Shown: one piece after another, positions 8,866-18,028 of the stretch
Numbering within the stretch: position 1 is the first letter of the stretch
How the letters are laid out: every line of letters starts with the position of its first letter
NCBI GenBank assembly: GCA_021014945.1
Contig: MU266721.1
Location: 1 to 19,123 of the forward strand
DNA from: Leucogyrophana mollusca
Lineage: Eukaryota > Basidiomycota > Agaricomycetes > Boletales
Direction of reading: 5' to 3'
Length of the DNA: 19,123 nucleotides
Notes under the pieces: generated by a model
Databases searched by the model: none
Seen by the model: the letters and a program-made list of their open reading frames with translations, nothing else
What the model was told of the DNA's origin: nothing
Translations under genes and position numbers: made by a program

Positions 8866-9689
8866 GATTTGGGTGTTGGCCCCGCACCAGAGGAGACCGA
8901 TCGCAGCGCTGAACTTCGCGACAGCATCCGGGAGAGCAACGCCGCTAATGCGAAGAAAGCCAGTCATAAGGAATCAGTGCTGGGCAGCTACGTTCTCTGG
9001 ATCACTGTATTCCGCAAGCTACGACCCATCGCCCAGTTGCCCGAGAAGGAGTTCCTGCGAGCGTGGTGGGGAATTGCGTTGTGTAAGTGGCCCTTCCATA
9101 CTATCCCTCGCTTTTAGTTACCTTTTCTGCAGGTCACTACGACCTATGGAAGGGAGGCATTCATCATCGAGATATCAGCGAAAGCAATCTGATGTATTAC
9201 CATGACACCCAAGGTATCGCGGTAGGAGTGCTCAATGATTACGACCTATCCTCCACCATAGAAGGGTGCCAGGGCAACGAACGCGCAGGCACATTACCAT
9301 TCATGGCCATCGGACTTCTCGATAAGGAGGGTCTCGAAGGTCACATCATTCACCAGTACCGCCACGACGCCGAATCGCTCGTCTGGGTGCTTACGTGGGT
9401 CACGCTCCACTATAGCGGTGGAACCCGTCTCCCACGCAAGGACAGACCTCTCGAGGTCTGGCTGTCGCTGCAGGCTGCGGCATGTGGCAACGAAAAGTGG
9501 AATATGACGCGAAGGGGACACGCGATAGTGCCACCACCGTCGCAGAAGATGAATTGGGAAGTTGCACGGCGTTGCCTGAAAGTGTTAGCTGCACATTATC
9601 TTGAGCTTGACGGCGAGCCGGTCATGAAGGCGGTGGAGGAAGTGTTCGAGAAATGGCTGTATAACTTGGTAAAAGACTTTCTAGACTAG
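8866..9689 (+). CDS. FunK1 C-lobe exons of A module 1 (WD40-kinase chimera)
   Basis: Exons are 8866-9082 and 9133-9689, 257 codons plus stop, no in-frame stop. The upstream intron is 8790-8865, so the kinase joins the WD40 frame in phase 0 at DLGVGPAPEE; the same segment (ELGVGPVPEG) is internal to the full-length kinase at about 4663. Then follow VFRKLRPIAQLPEK (hinge), HRDISESN (84-91 of this part), NDYDLSS (Asp108), GTLPFMAIGLLD and the short tail EEVFEKWLYNLVKDFLD. There is no N-lobe. The first in-frame Met lies after the catalytic loop (NLMYY), so these exons need a start from upstream exons, and the upstream WD40 half is broken. It may be an unexpressed relic or use an unseen start. Confidence 0.65.
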
Positions 9690-10241
9690 AGGACAATACA
9701 TGGCATGTACTCAGCGACCTTAGATTGGCGTATGAGGCTGCCGATATTGGGGATTTGCTCTTGCTGATCGTGCGATTTGACCAAAGTGCACACTAGATAT
9801 GTGTCGGTGGGGACCTCGCGACATTGTATTCAGACACCCATCCTCCGAGTCCGTGTACAAAAGCTCATGAATGATGCGAAAGTGAAAGGAACGGAGCAAA
9901 TGACTCAGATATCTACTTCATCACAGACGACATTACATTCCAGAGACAGCGGGGCAAATCCACCATGCAACGTGCCCAGTGTTCACGTCAATGTGCTTCA
10001 TGCACCAGTGTGACTGCATGTAAGTATCTATGCATGTATTTCCCCTGACACACAGTGCGGACAAACTCCGAAGTGACCTACTGCAGTCTGACAGAGATCC
10101 TTAGACTCCACCGTTATTTTCCTTGCATTGTCCTGAGTGGATACGGAGTGGGTGAGTTTTGACTCTCCCCAGCTGCACTCTCCATACCTTGTCTCGTTCC
10201 ATACATCGTCAAGTTGTTTATATACCTCATCGCAGGCCAAC
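9690..10241 (+). promoter_or_regulatory. 5' region of B kinase 2, with a 5' UTR intron
   Basis: This is a close relative of 15755-16292: shared CCCATCCTCCGAGT, AAAAGCTCA, TACTTCATCACAGAC/GGCTTCATCACAGAC and the CAGCTGCACTCTCCATACC block. A GTGAGT donor at 10152 and an acceptor ending at 10235 define an 84-nt leader intron six nt before the ATG. No separate gene was seen in it. Confidence 0.5.
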
Positions 10242-11223
10242 ATGGGTGACTCCAACTCTGCGGACAATTCGTATACCGCCCCAGAGGAGGGACATCCAGT
10301 CCCATATGACGGGACCTCGACGATTGAAGAGTCCGGCCAAAGTCAACCGTGTATCACCAAAACGGTACATACAATCTCGCAGGAGGCTCGAGATGACTCG
10401 AATGGTGCTTCGATGATGGCCATCGCGAAGGGGGAGTCAAGTATTGCTCCACCCACACAGAGCAGGCGAGACCAACTCGAACGGGACAATACAATCGAAG
10501 GGATCGAAGGGGGTTGCACTTTTCGAGTCCTCACATTCTACGACCTGCGGCCTGCCACCGAGCTGAGTGGAAGTGCATCTTTGCGAGTGTGGTGGCATAT
10601 CGCGTCGTGCGAGTGATCCCCCATCCCACCCTTTGCCTTCACTTATCTTCTCTGCAGGCCATTATGAACTCTGGAAACACGGCATTCATCATTGTGATAT
10701 CAACGAAAGCAGTCTAATGTATTACCGTAACGCCCAAGGTGTTGCAGTGGGAGTGCTCAACGATTATGACCTGGCCTCGATCATTGAAGGCCACCAGGGC
10801 AACGGACGCGTAGGCACGATGCCATTCATGGCAATCGAACTTCTCGATCAGGAGGGTCCTGCAGGTCACATCACCCCCAAGTACCACCATGTCGTTGAGT
10901 CACTCATCTGGGTACTTGCGTGGGTCACGCTCCGCTTCGAACATCGTGATGGAACCCGTCTTCAATGCAAGGACAGACCTCTTCAAGCCTGGCTGTCAAC
11001 GCAGGCTGTGGCATGTGGGAAGGAAAAACTGGTGTTTATGATGCTAAGACAACACAAAGTAATACCACCACCATTGCAGGCGGAGAATTGGGAAGTTGTC
11101 CAGGGTTGCTTGGAAGTGTTGGGCGTGCATTATGTCACGTTCAAGCGCGCACCAGTCACTATAGCGGTGGAGGAAGTGTTTGAGAAATGGCTGTATAACT
11201 CTGTAAAAGGCTTTGTAGGCTAG
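10242..11223 (+). CDS. FunK1-type predicted pseudokinase without N-lobe (B kinase 2), short tail
   Basis: Exons are 10242-10608 and 10658-11223, 310 residues. MGDSNSADN is followed by a polar region to about residue 95 and TFYDLRPATELSG. The catalytic loop reads HCDINESS (134-141): Arg of HRD is Cys and the metal-binding Asn is Ser141. Asp136 and NDYDLAS Asp158 remain. There is no VAK/N-lobe segment, so activity is doubtful. The intron begins GC (T|GCGAGT) as in B kinase 1. The start and the 5' part of exon 2 are nearly the same as in the gene at 16293, but the C terminus is the short EEVFEKWLYNSVKGFVG type of the A modules, without an acidic tract. This mosaic pattern suggests recombination between modules. 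Confidence 0.75.
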
Positions 11224-11457
11224 AGGAGAATAAATGACTAGTGACCCTTTTGATCAAATCTGGGGCTGCTGGTGTCGGGGATTGGCTCTAGTACCAATCC
11301 TCCCGAGTCCGTGTCCACAAGGCCATGAAGGGTACGTGCGCCAAAGAAACGGGGTAGACGATCCCCTTACACAGACCCCATACATGCCGGAGACAGCGGG
11401 ACTCAGGATCCGTCTCGTGCTGCACTGCTCGTCCATCATGTGAGTCGGTGTGCTAGA
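11224..11457. other. Short junction between B kinase 2 and the next WD40 remnant
   Basis: It begins like the downstream region of the A kinases (TAGAGGAGAATAAATGACTAGTGACCC), with a condensed version of the CCGAGTCCGTGT and CATGCCGGAGAC blocks. It then runs directly to the WD40 remnant. The usual WD40 5' region and ATG are missing, so a deletion has joined the two. Confidence 0.45.
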
Positions 11458-12197
11458 GCCTTGTATTGGGTGCCCAAGGGCCTGCCCTCCGACGAAAGTT
11501 TTCGAAGTCATAAGTTAGACAGTATCATCTTGTCTCTGGCATCCTTCCAAGATGGGCGACTAGCAAGCAGGTCGAGTGACAAGACGGTTCGCATTTGGAA
11601 CGTTGAGAGCGCGCAACAGGAGGGGGGAGTTTATTGCACGATACCGAAGTCCGTGGTTTAGCGACATCATCGGGCGGCAGGAGCATTGCAAGTGGAGTCG
11701 TTGGCGGAGTCGTCGAGTGGGATGTGGTGAGATGGGAAAAGCTGCACGAAATCAAAGCGCCCAAGGATGACATCTTGACAAGTTTTGTCGTGCCAGTGGT
11801 ATATTCCCCAGACGGTCATTCGATCGGGGCTGTGTTGCGGCTGGGCGACAAAATACACCTCTGGGACTGATATACCGTCAGCCTCGCCAGAGAACCACTG
11901 AGATGTGTCGAAAGTGTCAATTGTCTAGCCTTCTCGCTGGATGAGACAAAAATTGCCACCGGGAGTCCCCAAACATTTGACATCTCGACTGGGAAGGTTG
12001 TTGTCAGTCCGATAAAAAGCCAGACGAAGTCGGTGATGTCGCCGGTGTATTCGCCAAATGGTCGTATCATAACCCGGGTCGTGAGAAAGTGCACGATTTT
12101 GGGACACGAAATAAACAGGATCGTAGGATAGCGTAGGATTTGGACAACTGATGCTGCAACGATGCTGGAGTCCCACTTGGTACCATTCAACGGCTCG
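11458..12197 (+). pseudogene. Decayed WD40 half of A module 2, start codon lost
   Basis: Homology begins at the segment GGCCTGCCCTCCGACGAAAG, after the point where other copies have ATG. Blade 1 (FQDGRLASRSSDKTVRIWNVESAQQEGG) is followed by a frameshift and a stop at 11659-11661. Blades 2-3 continue in another frame (11634-11870, VVEWDVVRWEKLHEI, VYSPDGHSIGAVLRLGDKIHLWD) to a TGA. Parts of blades 4-5 follow in shifted frames and blade 6 is deleted. It ends at a GTGAGC donor at 12198. No functional propeller is possible. Confidence 0.8.
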
Positions 12198-12270
12198 GTG
12201 AGCGTCTTCCATAATCAATACCCGTACTCATATTTTCACCTCGCTCTTTCTATTTTCCCATAAAAGAAAG

Positions 12271-13094
12271 GAATTAGGTATTGGCCTCGCACCGGAGGAG
12301 GCCGATCGCGGCGCGGAACCTTGCGATGGCACCCAGGAGGACAACCCCACCAACGCGAAGAAAGCCAGCTGTAAGGAATCAGCGCCGGCCAGCCATGTTC
12401 TCTGGATCACTGCATTCCGCAAGCTACGACCCATCTCCGAGTTGCCTGCCGAGGAGGTCCTGCGAACGTGGTGGTCAGTGGTGTTGTGTAAGTAGCCTTT
12501 CCATATTACCCCTCGCTTCTAGTTACCTTTTCTGCAGGCCATTATGAACTCTGGAAGGGAGGCATTCATCATCGGGATATCAGCGAAAGCAATCTGGTGT
12601 ATTACCGTAACGCCCAAGATGTCGCAGTGGGAGTGCTCAATGATTTCGACTTGTCCTCCACCACAGAAGGCCGACAGGGCAACGAGCGCACAGGCACGAT
12701 GCCATTCATGGCAATTGAACTTCTCGATCAGGAGGGTCCTGAAGGTCACATCACCCGCCATTACCGCCACGACGCTGAATCGCTTGTCTGGGTGCTTGTG
12801 TGGGTCACGCTCCACTACGCACATGGAACCCGTCTTCCACGCAAGGACCGACCTCTTGAAGCCTGGCAGTCAGTGCAGGCTACTGAATGCAGTGAAAAGA
12901 AGTCGTGGTTTGTCCTGCTGGGGCGACGCCAGATAGTACCACCACCATCGCAGCAAAACAATTGGAAAATTGCACAACGCTGCTTGAAAGTGGTGGGTAC
13001 GTATCATATCGAGGACGATGACAAGCCGGTCATGACGGTGGAGGAAGTGTTCAAGACATGGCTGTATAACTTGGTAAAAGACTTTCTGGACTAG
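12271..13094 (+). CDS. FunK1 C-lobe exons of A module 2
   Basis: Exons are 12271-12487 and 12538-13094, the same lengths as in A module 1 (217 and 557 nt), no in-frame stop. The upstream intron 12198-12270 joins the WD40 remnant in phase 0. The sequence reads ELGIGLAPEEADRG, then FRKLRPISELPAEE, HRDISESN, NDFDLSS, GTMPFMAIELLDQEGPEGHIT and the short tail EEVFKTWLYNLVKDFLD. Catalytic loop and DFD are intact but there is no N-lobe and no in-frame Met before GTM. With the WD40 start missing upstream, translation of the full C-lobe would need another source of a start codon. Exon 2 is closely similar to that of A module 3. Confidence 0.65.
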
Positions 13095-13600
13095 AGACGG
13101 ATAAATGGCATATGATTAGCGGCCCTTTTCCTTCGATTGGATCTGAGGCTATTGATATGGGGGATGTGCCCTTGCTGATTGTGCTTTTCTCCAGAAGTGC
13201 TTACTAGATGTGTCTTGGTGGGTATCTAGCGCCGTTATATTAGGGGACCCATCCTCCGAGTTAGTGTACAAAAGCTCATGAATGGTACGCGCGCGAAAGG
13301 AAGAGGGTAAATGATCTCTACTTCGTTAATCATTCCAGGCAACATACATGCCAGAGACGGCAGAGCACAACCCATCAACGTGGCCAGTACTGACTTCAAC
13401 ACGCTTCACCAGCGTGGCTGTATCTGCGCAGGTATTTCCTCCAGTCCTCAGCACGAGCACACCCTTCGCTCACTCCCTGCAGCCTGACAGAGATCCTCCA
13501 CCGTAATTTTTCTTGCGCTGTGCTGTGGGTCATCGCCACGGGATGAGCTACACTCATCTCCATACCTTGTCTCGTTAGTGTCTCATTTCATTCAGTGTCA
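13095..13600 (+). promoter_or_regulatory. Orphan 5' region of a deleted B kinase
   Basis: The B-type upstream blocks are all here: CCCATCCTCCGAGT, AAAAGCTCATGAATG, ACATGCCAGAGACGGCAG, CACCAGCGTGGCTGTA and CTCCATACCTTGTCTCGTT. The MGDxxSA coding part does not follow; within about 30 nt the sequence becomes the WD40 5' flank. The leader-intron donor has become GATGAGC at about 13541. A B gene has been deleted here. Confidence 0.65.
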
Positions 13601-13779
13601 ACTTGAAACGGACGCAGGAACTTCAACGTAGTTGGTAAATGGCGAGCTGCTGATTCAAAACAGAAAGGACGAGGGGACCAAGGATGCTTCAACGGACCCG
13701 AATCGACGTCAGTACAAACACAGGACTTACGAAGGGGAACTCATCACATATCACGCCCATAGCTCCCAAGTCCTCACCC
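13601..13779 (+). promoter_or_regulatory. 5' flank of the WD40 remnant of A module 3
   Basis: It matches 17650-17760 (GGAA(C/G)TTCAACGTAGTTGGTAAA, GCTGATTC, AATCGACGTCAGT) and then the ACGCCCATAGCTCCCA block just before the WD40 start. The TATA-containing middle part present at 17943 is absent. Confidence 0.5.
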
Positions 13780-14851
13780 ATGCCAACCGAGCCTGGGCCC
13801 GGGGAGCCTTCTATCGGGCGCTCAAGGACCTGCCCTCCAACGAAGGTTTGTCGAGATCATAAGTTGGACAGTCTCCTCCGGTTTGTGGAATACTGCCATG
13901 GTCATTGATGGGCGACTAGCAAGCGGGTCGAGTGACAAGGCAGTTCGTATTTGAAACGTTGAGACCGAGTAACATGAAGAGAGGAGTTTGATACACGATA
14001 CCGAAGTCCGTGGTTAGCCGTTATTACTGAATGACAGGACCATTGCAAGTAGGGTCGTTGGCACAGTCGTGTGGAATGTGGCGAGATGGGAAAAGGTGCA
14101 CGAAATGAAAGTGCCCATTGGGGCACTGCCCAAGGACAACGTCTTGACAAGTTTCGTCGTGCTAGTGGCATATTCCCTGGGTGGCCATCCGATCGGGACT
14201 GTGTCACGGCTGGGCGACAGAATACTTCTCTGGGATTCAGACACCGTCGGCCAGCTCGTCAGCCTTGCCCAAGAACTACTGACAAGTGTCAAATGTGTGA
14301 ATTGTCCAATGTTTTCGCCGGGTGGGACACAGATCGGCACTGGGTCACGGGACAACGATTTTCAAGTATTGGTCATCTTGACTAGGAAGATTGTTGTCAG
14401 TTCGATATTACTTCAGCCAGCCAAAATCAGTGACGTTGCTGGTGTACTTACTTAGTCTCCCGTAGGTAGTCCAAAGATTCGAAGGAAGACAGTCGTTCCT
14501 TCTCAATAGTATTTACTCGCCGAATGGTCGTACTCATCATCGTCGGGTCGTGGGAAAGTGCAAAAACAGGACAAGAATTTGGACAATCGATGCTGGAGCA
14601 CGAGCTTTACGTTACCTGCTCTCTCGCGGTCGCCCTCGATGGCAGAAGAGTCGTTAGTGGCTCATTGGACAAGATAGCGCGAGTGTGGGATCTGGAGGCA
14701 CGATTGTAAATCATAGTGTCGTTTTGCGCTGAATACTCCATATACTCTGTTCCGTGCTCGCCAGACGGCCAGTTTGTTGTTACTGGGGACTGATGGCGGT
14801 ATTGTCCAAGTGTGGGACATCAAATCCCATTCGGTACCACTCCAAGGTTCG
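13780..14851 (+). pseudogene. Decayed WD40 half of A module 3
   Basis: It starts ATGCCAACCGAGCC, with the usual arm, then ACGAAGG..TCATAAGTTGGACAG. The frame stops at 13906-13908 within blade 1. Blade 1 resumes in another frame with a TGA where the Trp codon should be (GTATTTGAAACG). Blades 2-4 are open from about 14056 to 14455 (KVHEMKVP, VAYSLGGHPIG, ILLWDSD, MFSPGGTQIGTGS). Blade 6 sits at 14524-14709 and a blade-7 remnant near 14770-14820. It ends at donor GTGAGT at 14852. Several independent lesions make it a pseudogene. Confidence 0.8.
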
Positions 14852-14927
14852 GTGAGTGTCTTTCATTGACCTCGATACCTGCGTTCATATTTTCACCTCG
14901 GTCTTCCCATTTTCCTGTGAAAGAAAG

Positions 14928-15754
14928 GACTTGGATGTTGGCCTCGCACCGGAGGAGGCCGATCGCGGCGCGGGGCCTCGTGACAACGTTCAGGAGGGCA
15001 ATCCCGCCAATGCCAAGGAAGCCAGCTCTACGGAATCTGTGCCGGGCAGCCGTGTTCTCTGGAGCATCGTATTCCGGAAGTTACGACCCATCACCGAGTT
15101 GTCTGCCAAGGAGCTCTTGCGAACGTGGTGGGAAGTGGTGTTGTGTAAGTGACCTTTCCATACTATCCCTCCCTTTTAGTTATCTTTTCTGCAGGCCATT
15201 ATGAACTCTGGAAGGGAGGCATTCATCATCGGGATATCAGCGAAAGCAATCTGGTGTATTATCGTAACGCCCAAGATGTCGCGGTGGGAGTGCTCAATGA
15301 TTTCGATTTGACCTCTACCACAGAAGGCCGACAGGGCAACAAGCGCACAGGCACGATGCCATTTATGGCAATCGAACTTCTCGATCAGGAGGGTCCTGAA
15401 GATCACATCACCCACCAGTACCGCCATGACGCTGAGTCGTTCGTCTGGATACTTGCGTGGCTCACGCTCCACTACGCAAATGGAACCCGTCTCCCCCGAA
15501 AGCACAGACCTCTTAAAACCTGGCTGTCATTGCAGGCTGTTGAATGTGGTGACAAGAAGGCGATGTTTATTATGCGACAACAACACAAGATAGTACCCCT
15601 ACCATCACAGACAGAGAATTGGAGGGTTGTCCGGAGGGGCTTGGAGGTGGTGGGTATACATTATCTCTTGTTCCGGCACGCGCCGGTCGTTGTAACGATG
15701 GAGGAGGTGTTTGAGAAATGGCTGTATAACCTGGTAAAAGGTATTCTGAGCTAG
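14928..15754 (+). CDS. FunK1 C-lobe exons of A module 3
   Basis: Exons are 14928-15144 and 15195-15754 (217 and 560 nt), no in-frame stop. The upstream intron is 14852-14927, in phase 0 with the WD40 remnant. The sequence reads DLDVGLAPEEADRGAG, FRKLRPITELSAKE, HRDISESN, NDFDLTS, GTMPFMAIELLDQEGPEDHIT and the short tail EEVFEKWLYNLVKGILS. Loop and DFD residues are standard; the N-lobe is absent. As in the other two A modules the first in-frame Met is beyond the catalytic loop. Both intron boundaries (GTAAGT, TCTGCAG; 50 nt) are canonical, unlike the GC donor of the B genes at the same position. Confidence 0.65.
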
Positions 15755-16292
15755 AGGATCACAAATGACATGTGAGGACATGTGATCAGTGACCCTTTTT
15801 CGATTGGATCTGAGGCTGCATGGCGATGTGCTTTTGCTGATTGTGCCTTTCAAAAGGTGCGCACTAGACATGTATCGGCGGGAAGTTAGCGACGTTATAT
15901 TCGTCGGGTACCCATCCTCCGAGTCTGTCTCCAAAAGCTCACGCAGGATACAAAAGCGAAAGGAACAGGGTAAATGATATCGGCTTCATCACAGACCACA
16001 TTACATGCCGGGGACGGCAGGGCAAACACATCTTGCAACGTGCCCTTTCACGTGCTTCAACAGCGTGGCTGTAAGTATCTGCACACATGTTTCCCCTAGT
16101 ACTCGGTGCGGATGAACTCCAAAGTGACTTAACGCAGCCTAACGCTTATCCTTAGACTCCACCGTGATATTCCTTGCGTTGTGCGAAGTGGATATGGAAT
16201 GGGTGAGTTCTAACTCTCCCCAGCTGCACTCTCCATACCTCGTCTCGTTCCATACATCGTCGAGTCATTTATATACCTCATTACAGGCCAAC
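15755..16292 (+). promoter_or_regulatory. 5' region of B kinase 3, with a 5' UTR intron
   Basis: This region is homologous to the one before B kinase 2 along most of its length. Leader intron: GTGAGT donor at 16203, acceptor ending 16286, 84 nt, six nt before ATG. No other gene was recognised. Confidence 0.5.
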
Positions 16293-17334
16293 ATGGGTGA
16301 CTGCGACTCCGCCGACAATTGGCACGCCGGCCCAGAGGAGGGACGTCCAGCCCTATATGAAAGGACCTCAACGATTGAAGAGGCCGGCCAAAGTCAACCG
16401 TGTATCACCAAAACGGTACACACATTCCCGCAGGAGGCTCGAGATGACTCGAATGGTGCTACGATGGTGGCCATCGCGAAGGGGGAGTCAACTATTGCTC
16501 CACCCACGCAGATCAGGCGAGACCAACCCAAACAGGACAATACCGAAGGGATCGAAGGGGGTTGGACTTTTCGAGTTCTCACATTCGACGAGCTGCGGCC
16601 TACCACAGAGCTGAGTGGAAATGCTTTTTTGCGAGCGTGGTGGCATATCGTGTCGTGCGAGCGACCCCCCGTCCCACCCCTTGCTTTCACTTATCTTCTC
16701 TGCAGGCCATTATGAACTCTGGAAAGACGGCATTAGTCATCGCGATATCAACGAAAGCGGTCTAATGTATTACCGTAACGCCCAAGGTGTTGCAGTGGGA
16801 GTGCTCAACGATTATGACCTGGCCTCGATCATTGAAGGCCACCAGGGCAACGGACGCGTAGGCACGATGCCATTCATGGCAATTGAGCTTCTCGATCAGG
16901 AGGGTCCTGAAGGCCACATCACCCCCAAGTACCACCATGTCGCTGAGTCACTCATCTGGGTGCTTGCGTGGGTCACGCTCCACTACGCACATGGAACCCG
17001 TCTTCCACGCAAGGACAGACCTCTTGAAGCCTGGCTGTCACTGCGGGCTTATGAATGCGGCGAAAAGAAGACAGTGTTTATGGTGCGGAGGCGACAAAAG
17101 ATAGTACCACCACCATCACAGAAGCAGAATTGGAAGGTAGTCCTGCGTTCGTTGAAGACATTGCTTGCGCATTATAGCCAGGAGGAGAACGAAGACGAGG
17201 ACCAGGATGAGGACCAGGATGAGCACGGGCACGAACCAGTGGCTCTGACGGTGGAACAAGCGTTTGAAAAATGGTTGCATCACAGAGTCCTAAGGAAGTC
17301 TCTTCGCAAGGGGAGCATAAACGTTAGCGAATAG
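16293..17334 (+). CDS. FunK1-type predicted pseudokinase without N-lobe (B kinase 3), acidic tail
   Basis: Exons are 16293-16656 and 16706-17334, 330 residues. MGDCDSADN leads a polar region very like that of B kinase 2 (CITKTVHT, EARDDSNGA, AIAKGES, APPTQ). Then come TFDELRPTTELSG, SHRDINESG (132-140) with Gly140 in place of the catalytic-loop Asn, NDYDLAS (Asp157) and GTMPFMAIELLDQEGPEGHIT. HRD itself is intact here. The intron donor is GC (T|GCGAGC). From about residue 230 the sequence switches to resemble B kinase 1 and the full-length kinase: KQNWKVVLRSLKTLLAHYSQ, an acidic Glu/Asp/Gln tract, FEKWLHH and a basic end LRKSLRKG. Loss of the Asn and of the N-lobe predicts little or no catalysis. 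Confidence 0.75.
17181..17234 (+). repeat. Acidic-codon tract in B kinase 3
   Basis: About 18 codons, including a tandem repeat of GAGGACCAGGAT. It is the shortest of the three homologous tracts (compare 5404-5466 and 7304-7429). Confidence 0.75.
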
Positions 17335-17640
17335 TATTCTTTGTCTTTTTATTGTATATATCAACTTTTAACTTTGAATGAACCATTTGTATCGATCCCA
17401 GCAGGAGCGATAGACAGAAGGGAACTGGATCAACCCTGTGCAGTCGACCTTGGTCCTTCGGATTCCAACACTGGAAACACGACTGTGATTTAGAGCTTCA
17501 GGTCGAGGGAACAGCTCTAAGCCACGCACAGAGCATGAAACATATCCACCTGGACGAGCGCAATTTGTCGCCATCTAGTGAGTTTCCTATTGCTCAGCAA
17601 AGGATGCACAAGTTCAATTGCTGAGACATACGTATGCAAT
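17335..17640. repeat. Spacer repeat after B kinase 3 (pairs with about 7655-7830)
   Basis: It contains the second copy of the post-kinase spacer (17405-17580), preceded by about 60 nt of A/T-rich sequence after the stop codon. It has no gene that I would support. Confidence 0.5.
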
Positions 17641-18028
17641 GAGATGAATCAGGCGCAGGAAGTTCAACGTAGTTGGTAAACGACGAACTGCTGATTCGAA
17701 GCAAAAAGGACCAGGGGACCGCGGATGCCTTGAGCGGACTCGAATCGACGTCAGTTACGCAGGGCCGTTGCTCGGAGTTGTACGATGTGCGTGATAGCTG
17801 TTCAAAGAAGGTACGGAATCCTGTGGTTGTAAATCTCATGAGAAGATCCGGTGCCAGCATGAAGCGCCGACGGGCTAAAAGACGCTTATCTTTTCTTAAT
17901 GGATGCATGCGCACAGCAAGAATGAAGGCAAGTTCACTCGCATATATTTACGCCTCATAATCCACCCTTCGACGTCGCCTTGAGCGCCTTTATCCATCCC
18001 ACGCCCATAGCTCCCATTTCCCCGCCCC
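17641..18028 (+). promoter_or_regulatory. 5' region of WD40 gene 9 with TATA-like box
   Basis: This is the fullest copy of the WD40 upstream region. A block at 17650-17760 matches 13615-13720, and the part after 17820 matches 450-679 and 8100-8303. TATATTTA is at 17943-17950, 86 nt before the ATG. Confidence 0.5.

Noticed and set aside
8693..9205. A 170-codon + strand frame across the A module 1 junction, with similar ones at 12281 and 14812
   Set aside because: These run through introns out of phase with the kinase frame and have low-complexity Ser/Pro/Arg content; the kinase frame with canonical splice sites is clearly the real one.
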